A stretch of DNA of 64,000 nt from Poronia punctata (taxonomy: Eukaryota > Ascomycota > Sordariomycetes > Xylariales > Xylariaceae): contig MU401648.1 in NCBI GenBank assembly GCA_022579005.1, positions 1 to 64,000 on the forward strand, read 5' to 3'. The notes beneath the pieces are model-generated. The model was not told where the DNA came from. It ran no database searches and was given only the letters and a program-made list of their open reading frames with translations. Within the stretch, counting starts at the first letter, position 1. Every line of letters begins with the position of its first letter. This document shows positions 1 through 13,220 of the stretch, in pieces. The position numbers and the translations under genes are program-made.

Positions 1-131
1 TTTATAGTTTTTATAGTTTTTATAGTTTTTATAGTTTTTATAGTTTTTATAGTCTTTATAGTTTTTATAGTTTTTATAGTTTTTATAGTTTTTATAGTTT
101 TTATAGTTTTTATAGTTTTTATAGTTTTTAT
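1..131. repeat. 9-bp minisatellite, unit TTTTTATAG
   Basis: About fourteen head-to-tail copies of the nonamer TTTTTATAG run from the window edge to about 131. One variant unit carries TC in place of TT, near position 53. The array is cut by the window start, so its true length is unknown. It differs in unit and phase from the 8-bp array at 16200-16703. It is not a telomere repeat, since fungal telomeres are TTAGGG-like. Confidence 0.9.
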
Positions 132-689
132 ATAAATATATATATTATAATAAAATTACCTTTTTTATAAAATATTTAAACTTTATATTAAACACTTTAT
201 ATATTATATTAAAAATAATTTAAATAAATAAATAATTAACTATATTTAAAAAAAGTTATATTAATTATATTTATAAAAAGCTATTTTAAATATTAAAGCT
301 TTATATATTATATATAAAATAAATAATATAAAAAGCTGCTTATTTAAATTTTTATAGCTACTTATTATATAAAATATATAAAGTTTATATATATATATTA
401 TTATTAAAGTTATTTTAATTAAAAGCTATAAATTAAACTTAAAAATAACTTATAATGTTTTTAGTTTATTTAAATTTTTTACTTTTTATATTATAAATCT
501 TATTTTATAACTATATAAATATTATTTATATTTTATAAATAATAATTTTATTAATTTAAACTTATATTTTTAAAAACTATAATAAATTATGTTTATAAAA
601 ACTTGCTTAAAGAAACTAGTTAAAAAAGTTATAAATAGTATAATACTATTATTTAAAAGACGTAACTATTTAAATTAAGGTTTTATTAA
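132..689. other. AT-rich gene-free stretch
   Basis: Very AT-rich sequence dominated by TpA steps, typical of RIP-mutated DNA. I see no gene, no recognisable LTR and no open frame here. It reaches to within about 15-25 bases of the ADE8 stop codon, so the 3' untranslated region of that gene must lie in it. Confidence 0.7.
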
Positions 690-1468
690 TCAATTCTTGT
701 TCTTTATCTCGCTTACTACAATTTTTGTTGCTTTTACAATTAGCCTGTGCTCATGTCTATGCATCAGTTCCTTGAAGTCATCTAGATCCTCTCCGTTCCA
801 TTTAACTTCCTCTGTGACAATAGGAGCACCTCTATCCACCTCGTCAATTACGTAGTGAGCCATGATGCCTGTGCGGTGCAGAGTGCCAGTCTTGAATTGC
901 GCAAATGCTCGCTCGATGGCCATAGCTCCATCAAATTCACCTGTGTTGAGAGTCAATAGCTAGACCCAGCAGGGTGTTGAAGAACTCACCGGGCAGTGCT
1001 GGATGGATATTGATTATCCGGACCCCGGCGGCCTCAAGCGGTCCGAGGAAAGCTTGTGAAAAGACATGCATCCAGCCGGCTAGAATGACTAACTCAGGCT
1101 TCCCACCCTCTGTTGACAAAACTCTTTTGGCCAAGTCTGCGTCGTATTTTTTACGCCCTTGGGCTATTTTTTGTTCGTCTGTTTCTCCTCTTTGCAGGTA
1201 CCCATTGCTATACAGGTTGAAATAATCCCAGGGAATGCCTGATGTAGGTTAGTTGCATCCTATTTCAAGATACGCTTGCGGCGGGACTCGCACCGGCTTT
1301 GTCTGCGCGCACTGTCGCATGCGCATTTTTGCGGTTTGTCACAAGCGAGATGATGCGGCAGTTTGGGAGCTTATCTGTACATATGGCATCAATCAGGGCT
1401 TGGAAATTGGAGCCAAAACCTGAGGCCATGACAAGTATCCGACATGGCGCATCTTCTAGCTTGTTCAT
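690..1468 (-). CDS. ADE8: Phosphoribosylglycinamide formyltransferase (GAR transformylase)
   Basis: Cytosolic enzyme of purine synthesis that transfers a formyl group from 10-formyltetrahydrofolate to glycinamide ribonucleotide. Three exons join in frame: 1468-1294, 1238-990 and 940-690, giving 224 aa, the usual length for monofunctional fungal Ade8. The introns are 55 and 49 bp with GTGCGA/CAG and GTGAGT/CAG ends. Visible family marks are the phosphate-binding GFGSN (about 17-21), NIHPALPG (135-142) with the catalytic Asn135 and His137, and HYVIDEVDRG with the catalytic Asp near 174. I start at the ATG at 1468; the frame extends upstream only to a TTG. All key residues are present, so the gene looks functional although it stands alone between RIP-degraded blocks. 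The family assignment is sure; the exact start is slightly less so. Confidence 0.95.
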
Positions 1469-1979
1469 TCTGGCGGATGGAAACAAAACAGGACAAATGT
1501 GTCAGACCTGATGAGCCACTGGTTCTGTATGCGGCAATTTCCCCTACGGCGAGCAACTTAACCGGTGATAAATTTCTGTAGAATGATAGAGTTAGCCTTG
1601 TGACGTTTTGTAAAAGGCAAGTGGCTTCAAATCGGCAAAGTAATACGAGGTGGGGAAAAGCCTAAATAGTAGGTAAACTAGGACATGGTACAGTGGGTCT
1701 TAAAAACAATAATCCGTGGTTTTTATAGCTTTTCTAGCTTAGCAAACGTTTTAATATGTTATATATACCAAGGTAACAAGAAAGTTAAAACCTAATTTAA
1801 TATAATTTAAAGGCTAAGCTATATATAATATATTTAAGCTTTATTTATTAATGCTTTATTTATCCTTGTAAATATATTATAAATAAACATAAAAACTTAA
1901 TAAATATATTTTAATAAATTAAAAAGTTTATTAAAACTAATTATTTATTTTTATTTTTAATATAATATTTATTAATAAG
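1469..1979. other. ADE8 upstream region and border of AT-rich block
   Basis: Up to about 1690 the base composition is normal and this is the likely promoter and 5' untranslated region of ADE8. Beyond it the sequence becomes AT-rich within a few tens of bases and continues so to the LTR starting at 1980. No gene is seen. Confidence 0.6.
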
Positions 1980-2212
1980 TATAAAGATTTAAATACTAAG
2001 TTAATTATAAGGTAACATTGCTACTAACTTTAAAAACTAGGCATATTAAATAACTTTTATTTAATTAACTAAAAAAGTAACTAAGTAAAAAAAAAAAAAA
2101 AAAAAGTATAATTAGCTAAGCTTTAGCTATTAATTAGTATAGCTTTAATAAACTTATAGTTTAAATATAAATAGCTTAATAAGTAGGTTTTATAAATAAG
2201 TATTTTATTATA
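1980..2212 (-). repeat. LTR of copy B (3' LTR, left end)
   Basis: Begins TATAAAG and ends TTATA, as expected for TG...CA ends after RIP. It shares the core about GGTAA...TTGCTA and ACTAGG.ATATTAAATAACTT with the other LTRs of the family. Its middle holds a run of about 19 A (2089-2106). Confidence 0.75.
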
Positions 2213-2960
2213 TTGCCTTTTTTAAGTTTTTAGTTTTTATTAATTTTAGTATTTATAGCTATATTTATTAGTTAAGCTTATTTTTAGATTTTTAATTTAA
2301 ATTACTTTATTATATCTTATAAGCTATTTTCTATTAACTTATTTAAATATATTTTGCTTTATGTTTATTTTTAATTTTATAACCTTATTTTTAAAAGTTA
2401 AGCTTTAAACATTTTTAGCATATTAACTTATTTGCTAAGCAACTATTATTATATTGCTTTTAAAATCTTTTTTACTTTTATTTTCTTTCCTTATTTAATT
2501 TTAATATTAAATTAAGCTAGTTATTTTTAAACTATAAAGTTTTAAACTTTAAACTTAATACTAGTTAGCTACTTGCTAGCTTGCTAAAAGCTATTTTTAT
2601 ACTTAGTAAAAACTTTTATTAATACTATATATTTAATATATATTTTCATTTTACTATTTAATACTTTTGCTTTTTAAGCAAAGTTATTTACGTTTTTAAT
2701 AAAATAAACTGCTATGCTTGCTTTGCTATATATTTGCTATTTTATTGCTTGTTAGTTTTATTAAATATTAACTTTTTAAAAATCTTTTTACTTTTATATA
2801 GTAGAGCTTAATAAATTATATATTACGCTTTTTTGTTTTTTTATATAATTTATAGTATTTTAAAAACAACTAATAAGCTAAAGTTATTATAAATAAAAAT
2901 GCTATAGTATTAAAATAAACTATTATGTTTATAAGTAAGCATATTTACTACTTATTTATA

Positions 2961-3182
2961 TGTAAGGGTTAAGCAATAGGGTAGTTGCAAGGTAATGTTG
3001 CTAGCGATTTTAAAAACTAGGTATATTAGATAACTTCTGTCTGGTTAGCTAGGTAGGTAACTAGACTGGCTAAAAAGATTAAAAAGGGTGTGACCGGCAA
3101 AGCCTCGGCTATTGGTCGGCGTAGCTTCGGCCAATAGGTAGTCTGTGCGCAGGTAGCTTCCTTAGCTAGGTGCCCTGTTATA
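2961..3182 (-). repeat. 3' LTR of copy A (best preserved LTR in the window)
   Basis: A 222-bp LTR starting TGTAAGGG and ending GTTATA on the plus strand. It keeps many G and C positions that are A or T in every other copy, including GGTCGGCGTAGCTTCGGCC, so it is the closest here to the ancestral LTR. Its partner is 10113-10334. Confidence 0.9.
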
Positions 3183-3197
3183 CTGCCCCCCCCTTTT
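3183..3197 (-). other. Polypurine tract of copy A
   Basis: Directly inside the left LTR. On the minus strand it reads AAAAGGGGGGGGCAG, the classical primer site for plus-strand synthesis next to a 3' LTR. Its place confirms the minus-strand sense of the element. Confidence 0.8.
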
Positions 3198-6100
3198 AGG
3201 TTACTAGTTCTTAGCAATTTTAGCATTTATAAGTACATTTGCTAATTAGGCCTATTTTTAATTTTACTAATTAAATTAATTTATTAGCTTTTATAAGCTG
3301 TTTTTTTGTTAACTTGTTAGCTTGTACCTAGCCCTGTGCATTTTTTTTTATTTATAACTTTATTTTAGTATTTACTTTTTTTTTCTAGCATTATTATTTT
3401 ATTAAGCTTTTTGCTAAGCAATTACTATTATGCTACCTTTAAAGCTTTTTTGTTTTAAGTTTATATACTAGCACACTTTTAATGCTAATATAAGTTAATT
3501 ATTTTTAAACTGTTAGATTTTTAATTTTAATTATAATCTTGCTTAACTAAATAGCAATAAGCTAAAAATTGTAATAATGCTTAGTAAAAAGCTTTGCTAG
3601 CACTGCGTTTTTAGTATATATTTAAATTTTTATATTTGCTATTTTTGCTGCTTTAGCAACGTTAATTGTGCCTTTTATAAAAAGGACTACTAAGGTTGTT
3701 GCGCTATACGTTTGCTGCTTTTTTGCTTATTAGTTTGCTTAAATATTTATTTTTTTTTAAATACTTTTTGCTTTAGTTAGTATAGCTTAATAAATTATAT
3801 AGTATACTACTTGTTTTTGCGCTAAAATAAAAAACGCTTAGTAAAACTATTAAGCTACTATTGCTAAGGTTAAAAATAAAAACAAAGACAAAAATGCAAG
3901 TGTAAACGCTACTTTATTAAATAATACTTTTATTACTATAGGTTAACATATATTTTGCTTATTTAAAGCAGGCTTAGCTTTTTAGCGTGCAGTTGCTTTT
4001 AAAAAGAAGCCGGTTATACTAGTTAAAAAAAAAAAGTAATGCTGTGTTGCTATTTATTAAAAATTAGTTGTTATTTATTGTTTATTAACTATTATAGTTG
4101 CTTTTTTTACTATTTATACTTTTACTGCCTATTTGCTAGTATATTTGCTAATGTTTAGCAGTTTTATATTAGCAAAAAAAAGCTTTTACTTAATAACTTT
4201 AACAATATTATATGCAAAGTCTAGTTTTTTGTTTTTTTTTTAAAGTATTAAAATAGCCTTTTAAGCGATTTAAATATTTATTTGCGCTAGTTACGCATAC
4301 TTATTTTAAAAGCTGCTAATAAAAAGCTAAACTTTAAAAAAGCTTGTAAAAATAAAGGTATTAAAGCGTTTCTTAGTATTAGTAAAGCTTATTAAAAGAT
4401 TTTTGCTTATAATATAGTTTTTACTATTACTGTTAGCTTTATTTGTAATACTTATTAAACTGCGTTGCTTGTTTTTAGCTACGGCCGTTTTAATAGCATA
4501 GTATATTATTTGCTTTTTTAGCTACTTTTTAGCTTTTGCTTACTAACTTTTTATTTAATAATAATGCTTTTTATATTAGTAGTTTAAAGTGTGTTTTAAG
4601 TTATAATAAGTTTATTAAAGTATAAGTTTTTATTTTTTGCAATATTATAGCTTAATTTTAGCTTGCTTAACAATAGCTTGCTGTTTTTTTATTAACTAAG
4701 TATATACTTTATAATTTAGTATTTGTTGTGCTAATTATAACTACTTTATTTATTATTTTACTTAGTATAAACTTTTTTAACTTTTTTTTTATATTAGTTT
4801 AGTAAATAGCTTATATTTGCTAAGTATTTAGCTAGCTTTTAAGTATTATATTTTACTAGCTAGCTTTTTTATTTTACTAAGTATTTTTGTTTACTTTAGT
4901 TTTTTTAATGCTAAATAATATTTTTTATTGTTTATTTCTTTTGCTTATTTTTTAACTTAAGTAGCGCTGTTTTGCTAGCGTTTTTTAGCTAGTTTATTTA
5001 TAGCTTAAGTAATAATATAGAAAATATATTATAAACTTAGAAATAAATTTTTAGTAACTAGATTTAGTATGCCTAAGTTTTTACTTTTTTAATAACTTTA
5101 ACTTAAATATATATAAAAGCTAGTTTTTTTTTGCACTTAAATTTAAAGTGTGCTGTTAATAGCCTTACTACGTTACTTATTTAAAACTTTTTTAGCATAT
5201 AGCGTTTATTATAATACTTTTGTATTAACTTTATTGCCTGTTTCTAGTGCTTGCAAACTACGTAGTATATAGCTTTTGTTTGCTATAACTTTTTTTTTAC
5301 TTTTTAAATATTAAATTAAAGCTGCTTTAGCATATACTTAATACTTTTTAAGTAGTATTTATATAATGCTTTAAATAGCAAATAGCTTATAGTAGCGTAT
5401 TAGCTATTATTATATACAAACTTAGTATTTGCTAATATTTTAACCTAGCTATTTAGCTTACTATTATAAAAAATATAAAAGTACTTTTTTAAAGTTTAGT
5501 ATATTTATTTTATTTAGCTATTAGTTTAAAGGTACTATATAGTAAATAGCTGCTAACGCACTTTTTATACCTTACAAAACTTTTTTTAAAATTTACTTAT
5601 AATAAGTTTATTTTTATTACTTATAATCTTTTTTAAAAACTTATACTAGCAATCTACTTTATAGTATATAATCGCTACAAGCTTAGCAGCGTTAAGCGTT
5701 TTTTATATAAAAATAAACAATGTTATTTTTATAAACTAGTTTATAATAACTAAAATTGCATTATAAATATTGCTATTTGCCCTTATATATAAAAGTAGTT
5801 TTATAATAAAATCTAAGCTAATTTTTTAAAAAGGCTATTTTAGTAAAAATAATAACTAAAGCTTTTTATAAAGCTTATGCTTTAGCTTTTAAGCTTTTTT
5901 ATATTATATATAGCTAGCAACGTATTTTTAAACGTTTTGCTTTAAGCCTTTTTAGTAAAACTTATGCTATAATAACTTAGCTGTTTTATTTTTTCTTATA
6001 TGCTTAGCTTTTAGGTTATTATAGTACTAGTATATTAGTTACTTTACTAAAGCTTTTTAAGCTAAAATTATTAGCTATTTTTTAAAATATAATATATTTA

Positions 6101-9100
6101 TACTATTAACGTAATACTTTTTACGTGTTCTAGCTTTATAGTATGCAATTTTTGCTAGCTTTGCAAAAGTAAGGTCTTTAGCTTATAGTTTGTAGACTAT
6201 TTTATAAAACTATATTAAAGCTGCCGGTTTAAAAGCTGTTTTACTTTAAGCTAATTTTTTAGCTTTAGTATATAAAATATATTAGTTATAAATAATAGCC
6301 TTAGCTCCCTTTTTTTAAAAAGCAGTTTTTGTGCTTTTAGCAATAGCTTTTGCTAAATAGGTTACTACTGCTATTTATATAGTGCGTAATATATAAGTTA
6401 AGCACATATATTAGTGCTCCTTACCTTTTTGCCTTTAAAAATTGTTTATAATTATATAGTAAAGGTCCGGCGCTTTATAAGCTTGCAAGTTTGCAATTTA
6501 TACTTTTATTATTAAATAAGCTAATAGGTATAAGTTTAATAAAGCTTTCTAAGCTGCTTTAGTAGCGTAAGCTAATACTTTACCTTTTTTTCTTTTTTTA
6601 AATAAGATTTTTGCTAATAACTGCTATACTTGCTATAGTAGCTTGCTAACTAATTAAAGCTTTTTTTTTAGCGTTAGTATTATATTTTTATATTAAATCT
6701 TTTTAGCTATATAATCCAGCTTTTTTAATAGTTTATTTGCTAAGTTTAATATGCCTAATTAGTATTTTATATTAAAATTAAACTATGCTAGCTTATATAC
6801 TTAGCAAGCAAGCTTTTTTTAAAAGTCTTGCGCTAGTAAGTTAACTACGCTTTTTAAAGCTATATAATCTATTTATACTATAAAGGTCTTATTTGTTTTT
6901 TTAAAGTATTGCTACTAGTGCTTATAGCTTTTTATAATTACTAAAAGCTTTTGCTAGCTTGTTGCCTATTTAGTTTTTATGTTTATAAGCTTTTATAATT
7001 AGTAAGTAACCGGTTTTTACGTTTTTTTATAAAGTTATAATAGTATTTTTAATATTGCTTTTATTAACATATTTATTTTTACTTTAGTATTTAGATAGCT
7101 GTTTTAGTAGTAAAAAGTAGTTGCTAACGTAAAAGCTTTTTTTATGTTTTTAAACGCCTAGTTTGCTTTTAAGGTTTATTTAAAAACGTAGCTTAGTAAA
7201 GTATAACCTTTTAAGATTGCTGTAATTAGCGCTATAACGTTTATATACTTAGCTATAAACTTTTTATAAAAGTTTGCAAACTTTAAAAATACTTATATAT
7301 TGTATACTAAAGTTAGTGCTTTTTACTTTTAAATAGCAGCAACTTTTTAAGGATTTATTTTTATTTTTTTAATTATAATAATAAACTTTAAAAACTTTAT
7401 TTTGGTTTTAAAAAACTTGCACTTTAATAGCTTTGCAAATAGTTAATACTTTGCTAACTGCTTATAAATTAACTAAAAGTGCTTTTTATGTTCTTTTTTA
7501 TTTTTTAAAAAAACTATAATATTATTTAGATAAACTATGTAAATATAATTTACTAGCTTGGCTAATGCTTTGTATATGTAGGCCTAAAAAGTTGCAAAGG
7601 CATTAGTTAGTTTAAAAAGCATAACTATATACTTAAAATGCCCGTATTTTGTTTAAAAAGCGGTTTTTTACTTATTGCTATATTTAATTTAAATATAATA
7701 GTAGGTATTTTTAAGGTTTAGCTTTAAAAAAACCTTTGCTAACCCTAGCCTATTTATTACTTTTAATATAAGAGGTAAAAAATACTTATTTTTTATAGTT
7801 ACTTTATTTAAGCCCTTATAATTAACGTAAAGCTTTATAGTTTTATTTTTTTTTAGTACAAATAAGATTAAAGCTTTTACGTTTGCTTTTAAGTGCTGTA
7901 TATAGCTTGTTTAAAAGTTTTTTTTAAGGTACTTTTTAAGCACTTGCTATTAGGCCTTTGTAATAAAATAAATTGGGCTAAACAGTACCTATGCTTTTTT
8001 TACTAGGTTTATTGCATATTATACTTTTTTTAGTACTAGTAACTTTTTTGCTAATAGCTTAGAGTACATATGCTAAAACGCTTTAAAACACTTAAGTAAA
8101 TTAATTTTATTTTTAGTGTTAAGCTTATTATTAATTTTAAAAAATAGCAACTTTTTTTTAAAGCTAATACCTATACTTATTAAGTTAGCAACGTACGCTG
8201 CTTAACTGCTGACTACGTTTTTAGCAAACTTTTTAAGATCTATTTCTTAATATTTGCTATAAAACTATTAAGTAAAGGCTGTATTTAATAGTATACTTAA
8301 CTAACTTATTTTCGGCTATAATATTAGGAGCTTTAGTGCCTTTTGCTTTTTACGTATTGTATAAAATACTTATTTAAAAGTTTGCTTAATTTTTTAAGCA
8401 TTAACTATTTAAAGACTAGCTATGTAGGCTGCCCGGCACCTTATTGGCTTTTTATTTAGTTTTATTAATAAAAGCAGTAAGATGTTTGCTTTTTATAAGT
8501 GTTTTCTTTTAAAGTCTTTATATACAATGTTAACTTAGGCTTTTATATTTATATTTATAATAACTTTTTTTAGCTTTTGCTTGCTGCCTAGGAAAACTAT
8601 AGCTGCTGCTTAAAACGGCTTTGTAGTGCTAAACGCTTTATAAGACTTTGCTAAAGTAAATTAAACGTATTAACTTACTTTAGCTTAGCTTTTAACTTTT
8701 TGTTTTTAAAGTTTAACTAAGCTGCTTAAACGTTTTATATTTTACTTTTAAGCTATTTTAGTAGTTTTTGCTTAACTTTGCTTAATTAGCAATTTAATGC
8801 TAATTGCTTGTTTTTTAAGCAATACTTAGCTATATAGCCTTTTTTGCTATAGCAATAGTACTTTATAAAGCTATTGCTAATACGTGCTAATTTGCTTTAG
8901 TTTTAATTTATTTGTTGCTTTAATAAGTTATTAGTTTTCTTTTTAAACTGCTTAGGCGCTTTTAGGTTATTTACTAACTTTTTTTGCTTTAGCAAGCGTT
9001 TAGCATATTTTTGCTTTTATAGCAGCTTGTGCTCCTTGCTAGCGTAATGCTAGGTGCTTTATTATCTCTTAGCCTTTTAATACATTATAATTATGTTATT

Positions 9101-10112
9101 AAGTAATATACGCTGCTTTATTAAAACCTTTTTTAGTTTTTTTTAAAGTTTATACTAATAGTTAAAAGCTAGTTAGCTATTGTTTTTTAATAGTATAGCG
9201 CTTTTAAGCTTTTGTACTAATACTTGCTAACAAAAAAAGAAATTTTTTAAGTTTTTATTTTTTTGTTGCTAAAGCTTGTATAACTGCTTTTAAAAAGTTT
9301 GCTTAAATAGCTTTAAGTCAACGTTTTCTTGCTAAATAAACTTTTAAAAGTTATTAAAAGTAGCTTTATTTTTTAAGTTATTATAATTTAATATATCTTA
9401 ATAAAAACGCTAATTTATTTAAATATTAAACTTAACTTACGTTAAAGCTTATATAATTTATATTAAATCTTTATAGCTAAGCTTTTGCTAATTGCCCTCT
9501 TTTATAGCTACGATCTAGTTTTTAATTTTTATAGCAGTAGTATTTTGCTTTAGCTGCTTATAGTTATATATAAAGGCTTTAGCGTTATTTTTACGTTAAA
9601 GCTTTTTTTGCTTAGCAAGTAGCTAAAGTAACTGCAAGTTTTAGTTTATTATATTAATAATTTAGTTTAAAAGATTATTTTTTTAGCTTTTTAAACTTTT
9701 ATAAAAACTATTATAATAAAAGCTCTTATTAAATAAGCTGCTGCATAACAGCAGCTTAAAGTAAAAAAAATAGCTTTTACCTTTTTAACCTCTTTAAAAG
9801 TTGCTGGCCGTTAGCTAATTATTTATTTTAATAAGTAGCATATTTTGTTTTAAGTTTTCTAGTTTACTATTAGGTTCTTTGCTTTCTTTATTGCATTTAT
9901 TATTACTTTTTTGTTTTTAGTTATTTGCAAATTTAGCTTAACTATTAGCTAGTTTTTCCGGTTTTTGTTACTTATTTTTAGTATTAAGTTTATTAAGCTT
10001 GTTTGTATTGTTGCTAGTTATTTGCTTAGTAGTTGCAAACCGTGCCTAGTTTTTAGTTTAAATCCTTTTGCTAAATATTGCATTGTAACTTAAAAATATA
10101 AAAACAAAAAAG

Positions 10113-10334
10113 TATAAAAGTTAAGCAATAAAATAGTTATAAGGTAATGTTGCTAGTAATTTTAAAAACTAGGTATATTAAATAACTTTTGTTTAGTTAG
10201 CTAAGTAGGTAACTAAACTAGCTAAAAAAATTAAAAAAAGTATAACTAGCAAAGCCTCAGCTATTAGTCAGCGTAGCTTTGGCCAATAGGTAGTCTATGC
10301 GCAGGTAGCTTCCTTAGCTAGGTGCCCCGTTACA
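10113..10334 (-). repeat. 5' LTR of copy A
   Basis: A 222-bp partner of 2961-3182, beginning TATAAAAG and ending CGTTACA. Differences from the left LTR are almost all G-to-A or C-to-T, for example AATAGGG against AATAAAA and CTGGTTAG against TTTAGTTAG. This is direct evidence of RIP. Confidence 0.9.
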
Positions 10335-13098
10335 TTATAGTAAGTATAGCTTTTTAACATATAGTTGCTTTTAAAAAGCTTATTATTATATAATTTAAAC
10401 GCAAATAGGCTATATTATAATATACTAAAAATTAACTTATATTTACTACTTATTAATAGTTGCTGCTTTTTTATAGTTTATATTTTATACTAACTACTTG
10501 CTAGCTTATTTATAATTGCTAATTTCTTATAGCTATAAGCTAGTAGCTAGCCTATACTTAATAATAGTTTTTAAAAAAATATAATATATAAAGCTATTAA
10601 CGCTAATCTCTTGTTAAATTTCTTAAAAAGCTTATTATTTAACCTTAAGGCTTATTTAAATTAATTAAATAAATTTATTAATATTACTAGTAAGTAAAAG
10701 CTAAACTATTTTAAAGCTTACTATTAAAAAGGTTTATAGTTTTTTTAAGCATTAATAAAGCCTTACTAAGAGCTGTTTGCTTAAAAGGTTATTTTTATTA
10801 TAATTGTTGCCTTTATTTATATTATTTATTAAATTGCCTTGCTTAATTCTTAGCATAGCTATTTTAATAATATAGTATATTTTTACTTTCTAGCTACTTT
10901 TTAGCATTTGCTTTCTAAGTTTTTACTTAGTAATATTATTTTATATATTATTAGTTTAGTTATATTTTAAATTATAATATACTTTATAAAACTTTAAAGT
11001 TAAGCTTTTTATACTATTATAGCTTAGGTTTAGCTATTTAATAATAACTCATTAATTTAAACTAAGTATATATATATAATTTTAGTACTTATAATTTAAT
11101 ATAGTTATTTAATTTTCTATTTTTATTAATTTTAACCTTTTTAGCTTTTTATTATAATAGTTTAATAAAAAGCTCATATTTATAAAGTATTTAGCTAGCT
11201 TTTAAATATTATACTTTATTAGCTAGGTTTTTTGTTTTATTAAGTATTTTTATTTTTTTAATGGTTTTAATATTAAACAACACTTATATTACTTATTTTC
11301 CTAGCTTATTTATAATTTAAATAGCTTTAGTTAATTACTATTATAAAGCTAGTTAATTTACAACGTAAATAGTAACATAAAAACTATACTATAAACTTAA
11401 AAAGAAAATATAAGTAATTAAGTTTAATATTTTTAAACTTTTACTTTTTAATCACTTTAATTTAAATATATTTAAAAGCTAGCTTTTTTTATAATTAAGC
11501 TTAAAGTATACTATTATTTCATTATTTACTAAAAGCTTTTTTTATATATAATATTTATTATAATACTTTTATATTATTTTTATATAGTACTTTACTGCTT
11601 ATAAACTATAATCTATATAGCATTTATATATTAAAGCCTTTTTTTACTTTTTAAATTTAGTTTAATATATATTTAATACTTTTAAATAGTACTTATACTA
11701 CCCTTTAAATAAAAACTAGCATGTTATAATATATTAGTTATTATTATAAATAAACTTGGCTTTTACTAATATTTCAACTTAAATATTTAGCTTAGTAATA
11801 GTATATATATAAAAATATTTTCTAAGCTTTAGTATACATTTCTTATTTAACTGTTAGTTTAAAAACATTATATAATAAATATTTATTAATATACTTCTTT
11901 ATAGTTTAAAACCTCTTTTTAAAAATATATTTATAATAAATATATTTATATTATATATAATCTTTTTAAAAACTATATATTAACAGTTTACTTTATAATA
12001 TATAAATATATAAGTTTAGTAATATTAAGCATTTTCTATATAAAAACACTATATAGTTTATAAACAAATTTATAATAATTTAAATTATATTATTAATATT
12101 ATTATTTACCTTTATTTATAGAAGTAGTTTTATAATAAAATTTAAACTGATTTTTTAAAAACGTTACATGATTAGAAAAGAAATCTATACTTTTTTATAA
12201 AGCTTATACCTTTTTTTCAAGCCTTTTTATATTATATATAGCTAGCAACATTTTTTTAAACCTTTTGCTAAAAGCTTTTATTAGAAGATTATATTATTAT
12301 AATTTACTTATCTCTTTATATATTTAGCTTTAAAGGTATTATAATATTACTATATTAGTTATTTAACTATAGCCTTTTAAGCTAAACTTCCTAGGTACTT
12401 TTTAAATAATAATATATCTTAACTATTAAGATAATATTCTTTAAATATTTTAGCTTTATAGTAAATAACCTTTATAAGCTATATAAAATGAAGTATTTAG
12501 CTTATATCTTATTAACAATTTTATAAGTTTATATTAATACTATTAGCTTAAAAGCTATTTTACTTTATATTAATCCTTTAAGTTTAATATATAAAATTGT
12601 TTTAATTATAAATAATAGCTTTAATTTCCTTTTTATAAAAGTATTTTTAATATCTTTAATAGTGGCTTTAATAAAATAAGTTATTATTATTAGTTAAATA
12701 GCGCGTAATATATAAGTTAAGTATATATATTAATACCTTTTACTTTTTTACTTTTAACATTTATTTATAATTATATAGCAAACCGTAAATGATTTATAAG
12801 CTTATTAATTTATAATTTATACTTTTATTATTAAATATGCTAATAAGTATAAATTTTATAAAGCATTTTAAGCTACTTTTATAATATAAGCTAATGCTTT
12901 ACTTTTTTTTAAAAAAATTAAATATAAGTTAAAATTACTATACGTTTTATAGTAGTTTGCTAATTAATTAAAGTTTTTTATTATAAATATTATATGTTTA
13001 TATAAAATTGCTTTACTTATATAATATAGTTTTTATAATACTTTATTTACTAGTTTAATATGCTTTATTAACAAGTTAATAATAATTAATTTATGCTA

Positions 13099-13220
13099 GT
13101 TTATATAGCTAATATACAAGTCTTTTTAAACGGTTTTATTAATATAAAGTAACTATTATAGTTTATATAGCTAATAAGCAAGTCTTTTTAAAAGGTTTTA
13201 TTTAAATAAAGTAACTATAC
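13099..13220. repeat. 61-bp tandem duplication inside copy B
   Basis: Two adjacent, slightly diverged units each begin AGTTTATATAGCTAATA and include CAAGTCTTTTTAAA and AAAGTAACTATA. The second starts 61 bp after the first. I do not see it at the matching place in copies A or C, so it arose in copy B. Confidence 0.7.

Larger units (their letters stand above)
2961..10334 (-). mobile_element. Ty3/gypsy LTR retrotransposon copy A, complete but RIP-degraded
   Basis: A full element of 7374 bp. Two 222-bp LTRs (2961-3182 and 10113-10334) begin TG or TA and end CA or TA. A perfect 5-bp target duplication TTATA flanks it (2956-2960 and 10335-10339). Read on the minus strand, about 7380-7690 still aligns by eye with gypsy reverse transcriptase: a stretch ending KYGHFKYIVMLFKLTNAFATF is followed by VYLNNIIVF, where YLNN is the RIP-altered YLDD box (+ strand 7521-7532). 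A polypurine tract lies at 3183-3197. The 5' LTR is thus the right one. No frame remains open, so this copy cannot make protein. It inserted into copy B and is less mutated than its host. Confidence 0.92.

Noticed and set aside
1..131. Telomere
   Set aside because: The unit TTTTTATAG is not a fungal telomere repeat and is one of two A/T minisatellites in the region.
1469..1486. Upstream extension of ADE8 to 1486
   Set aside because: The extension begins with TTG; the ATG at 1468 gives the normal family length.
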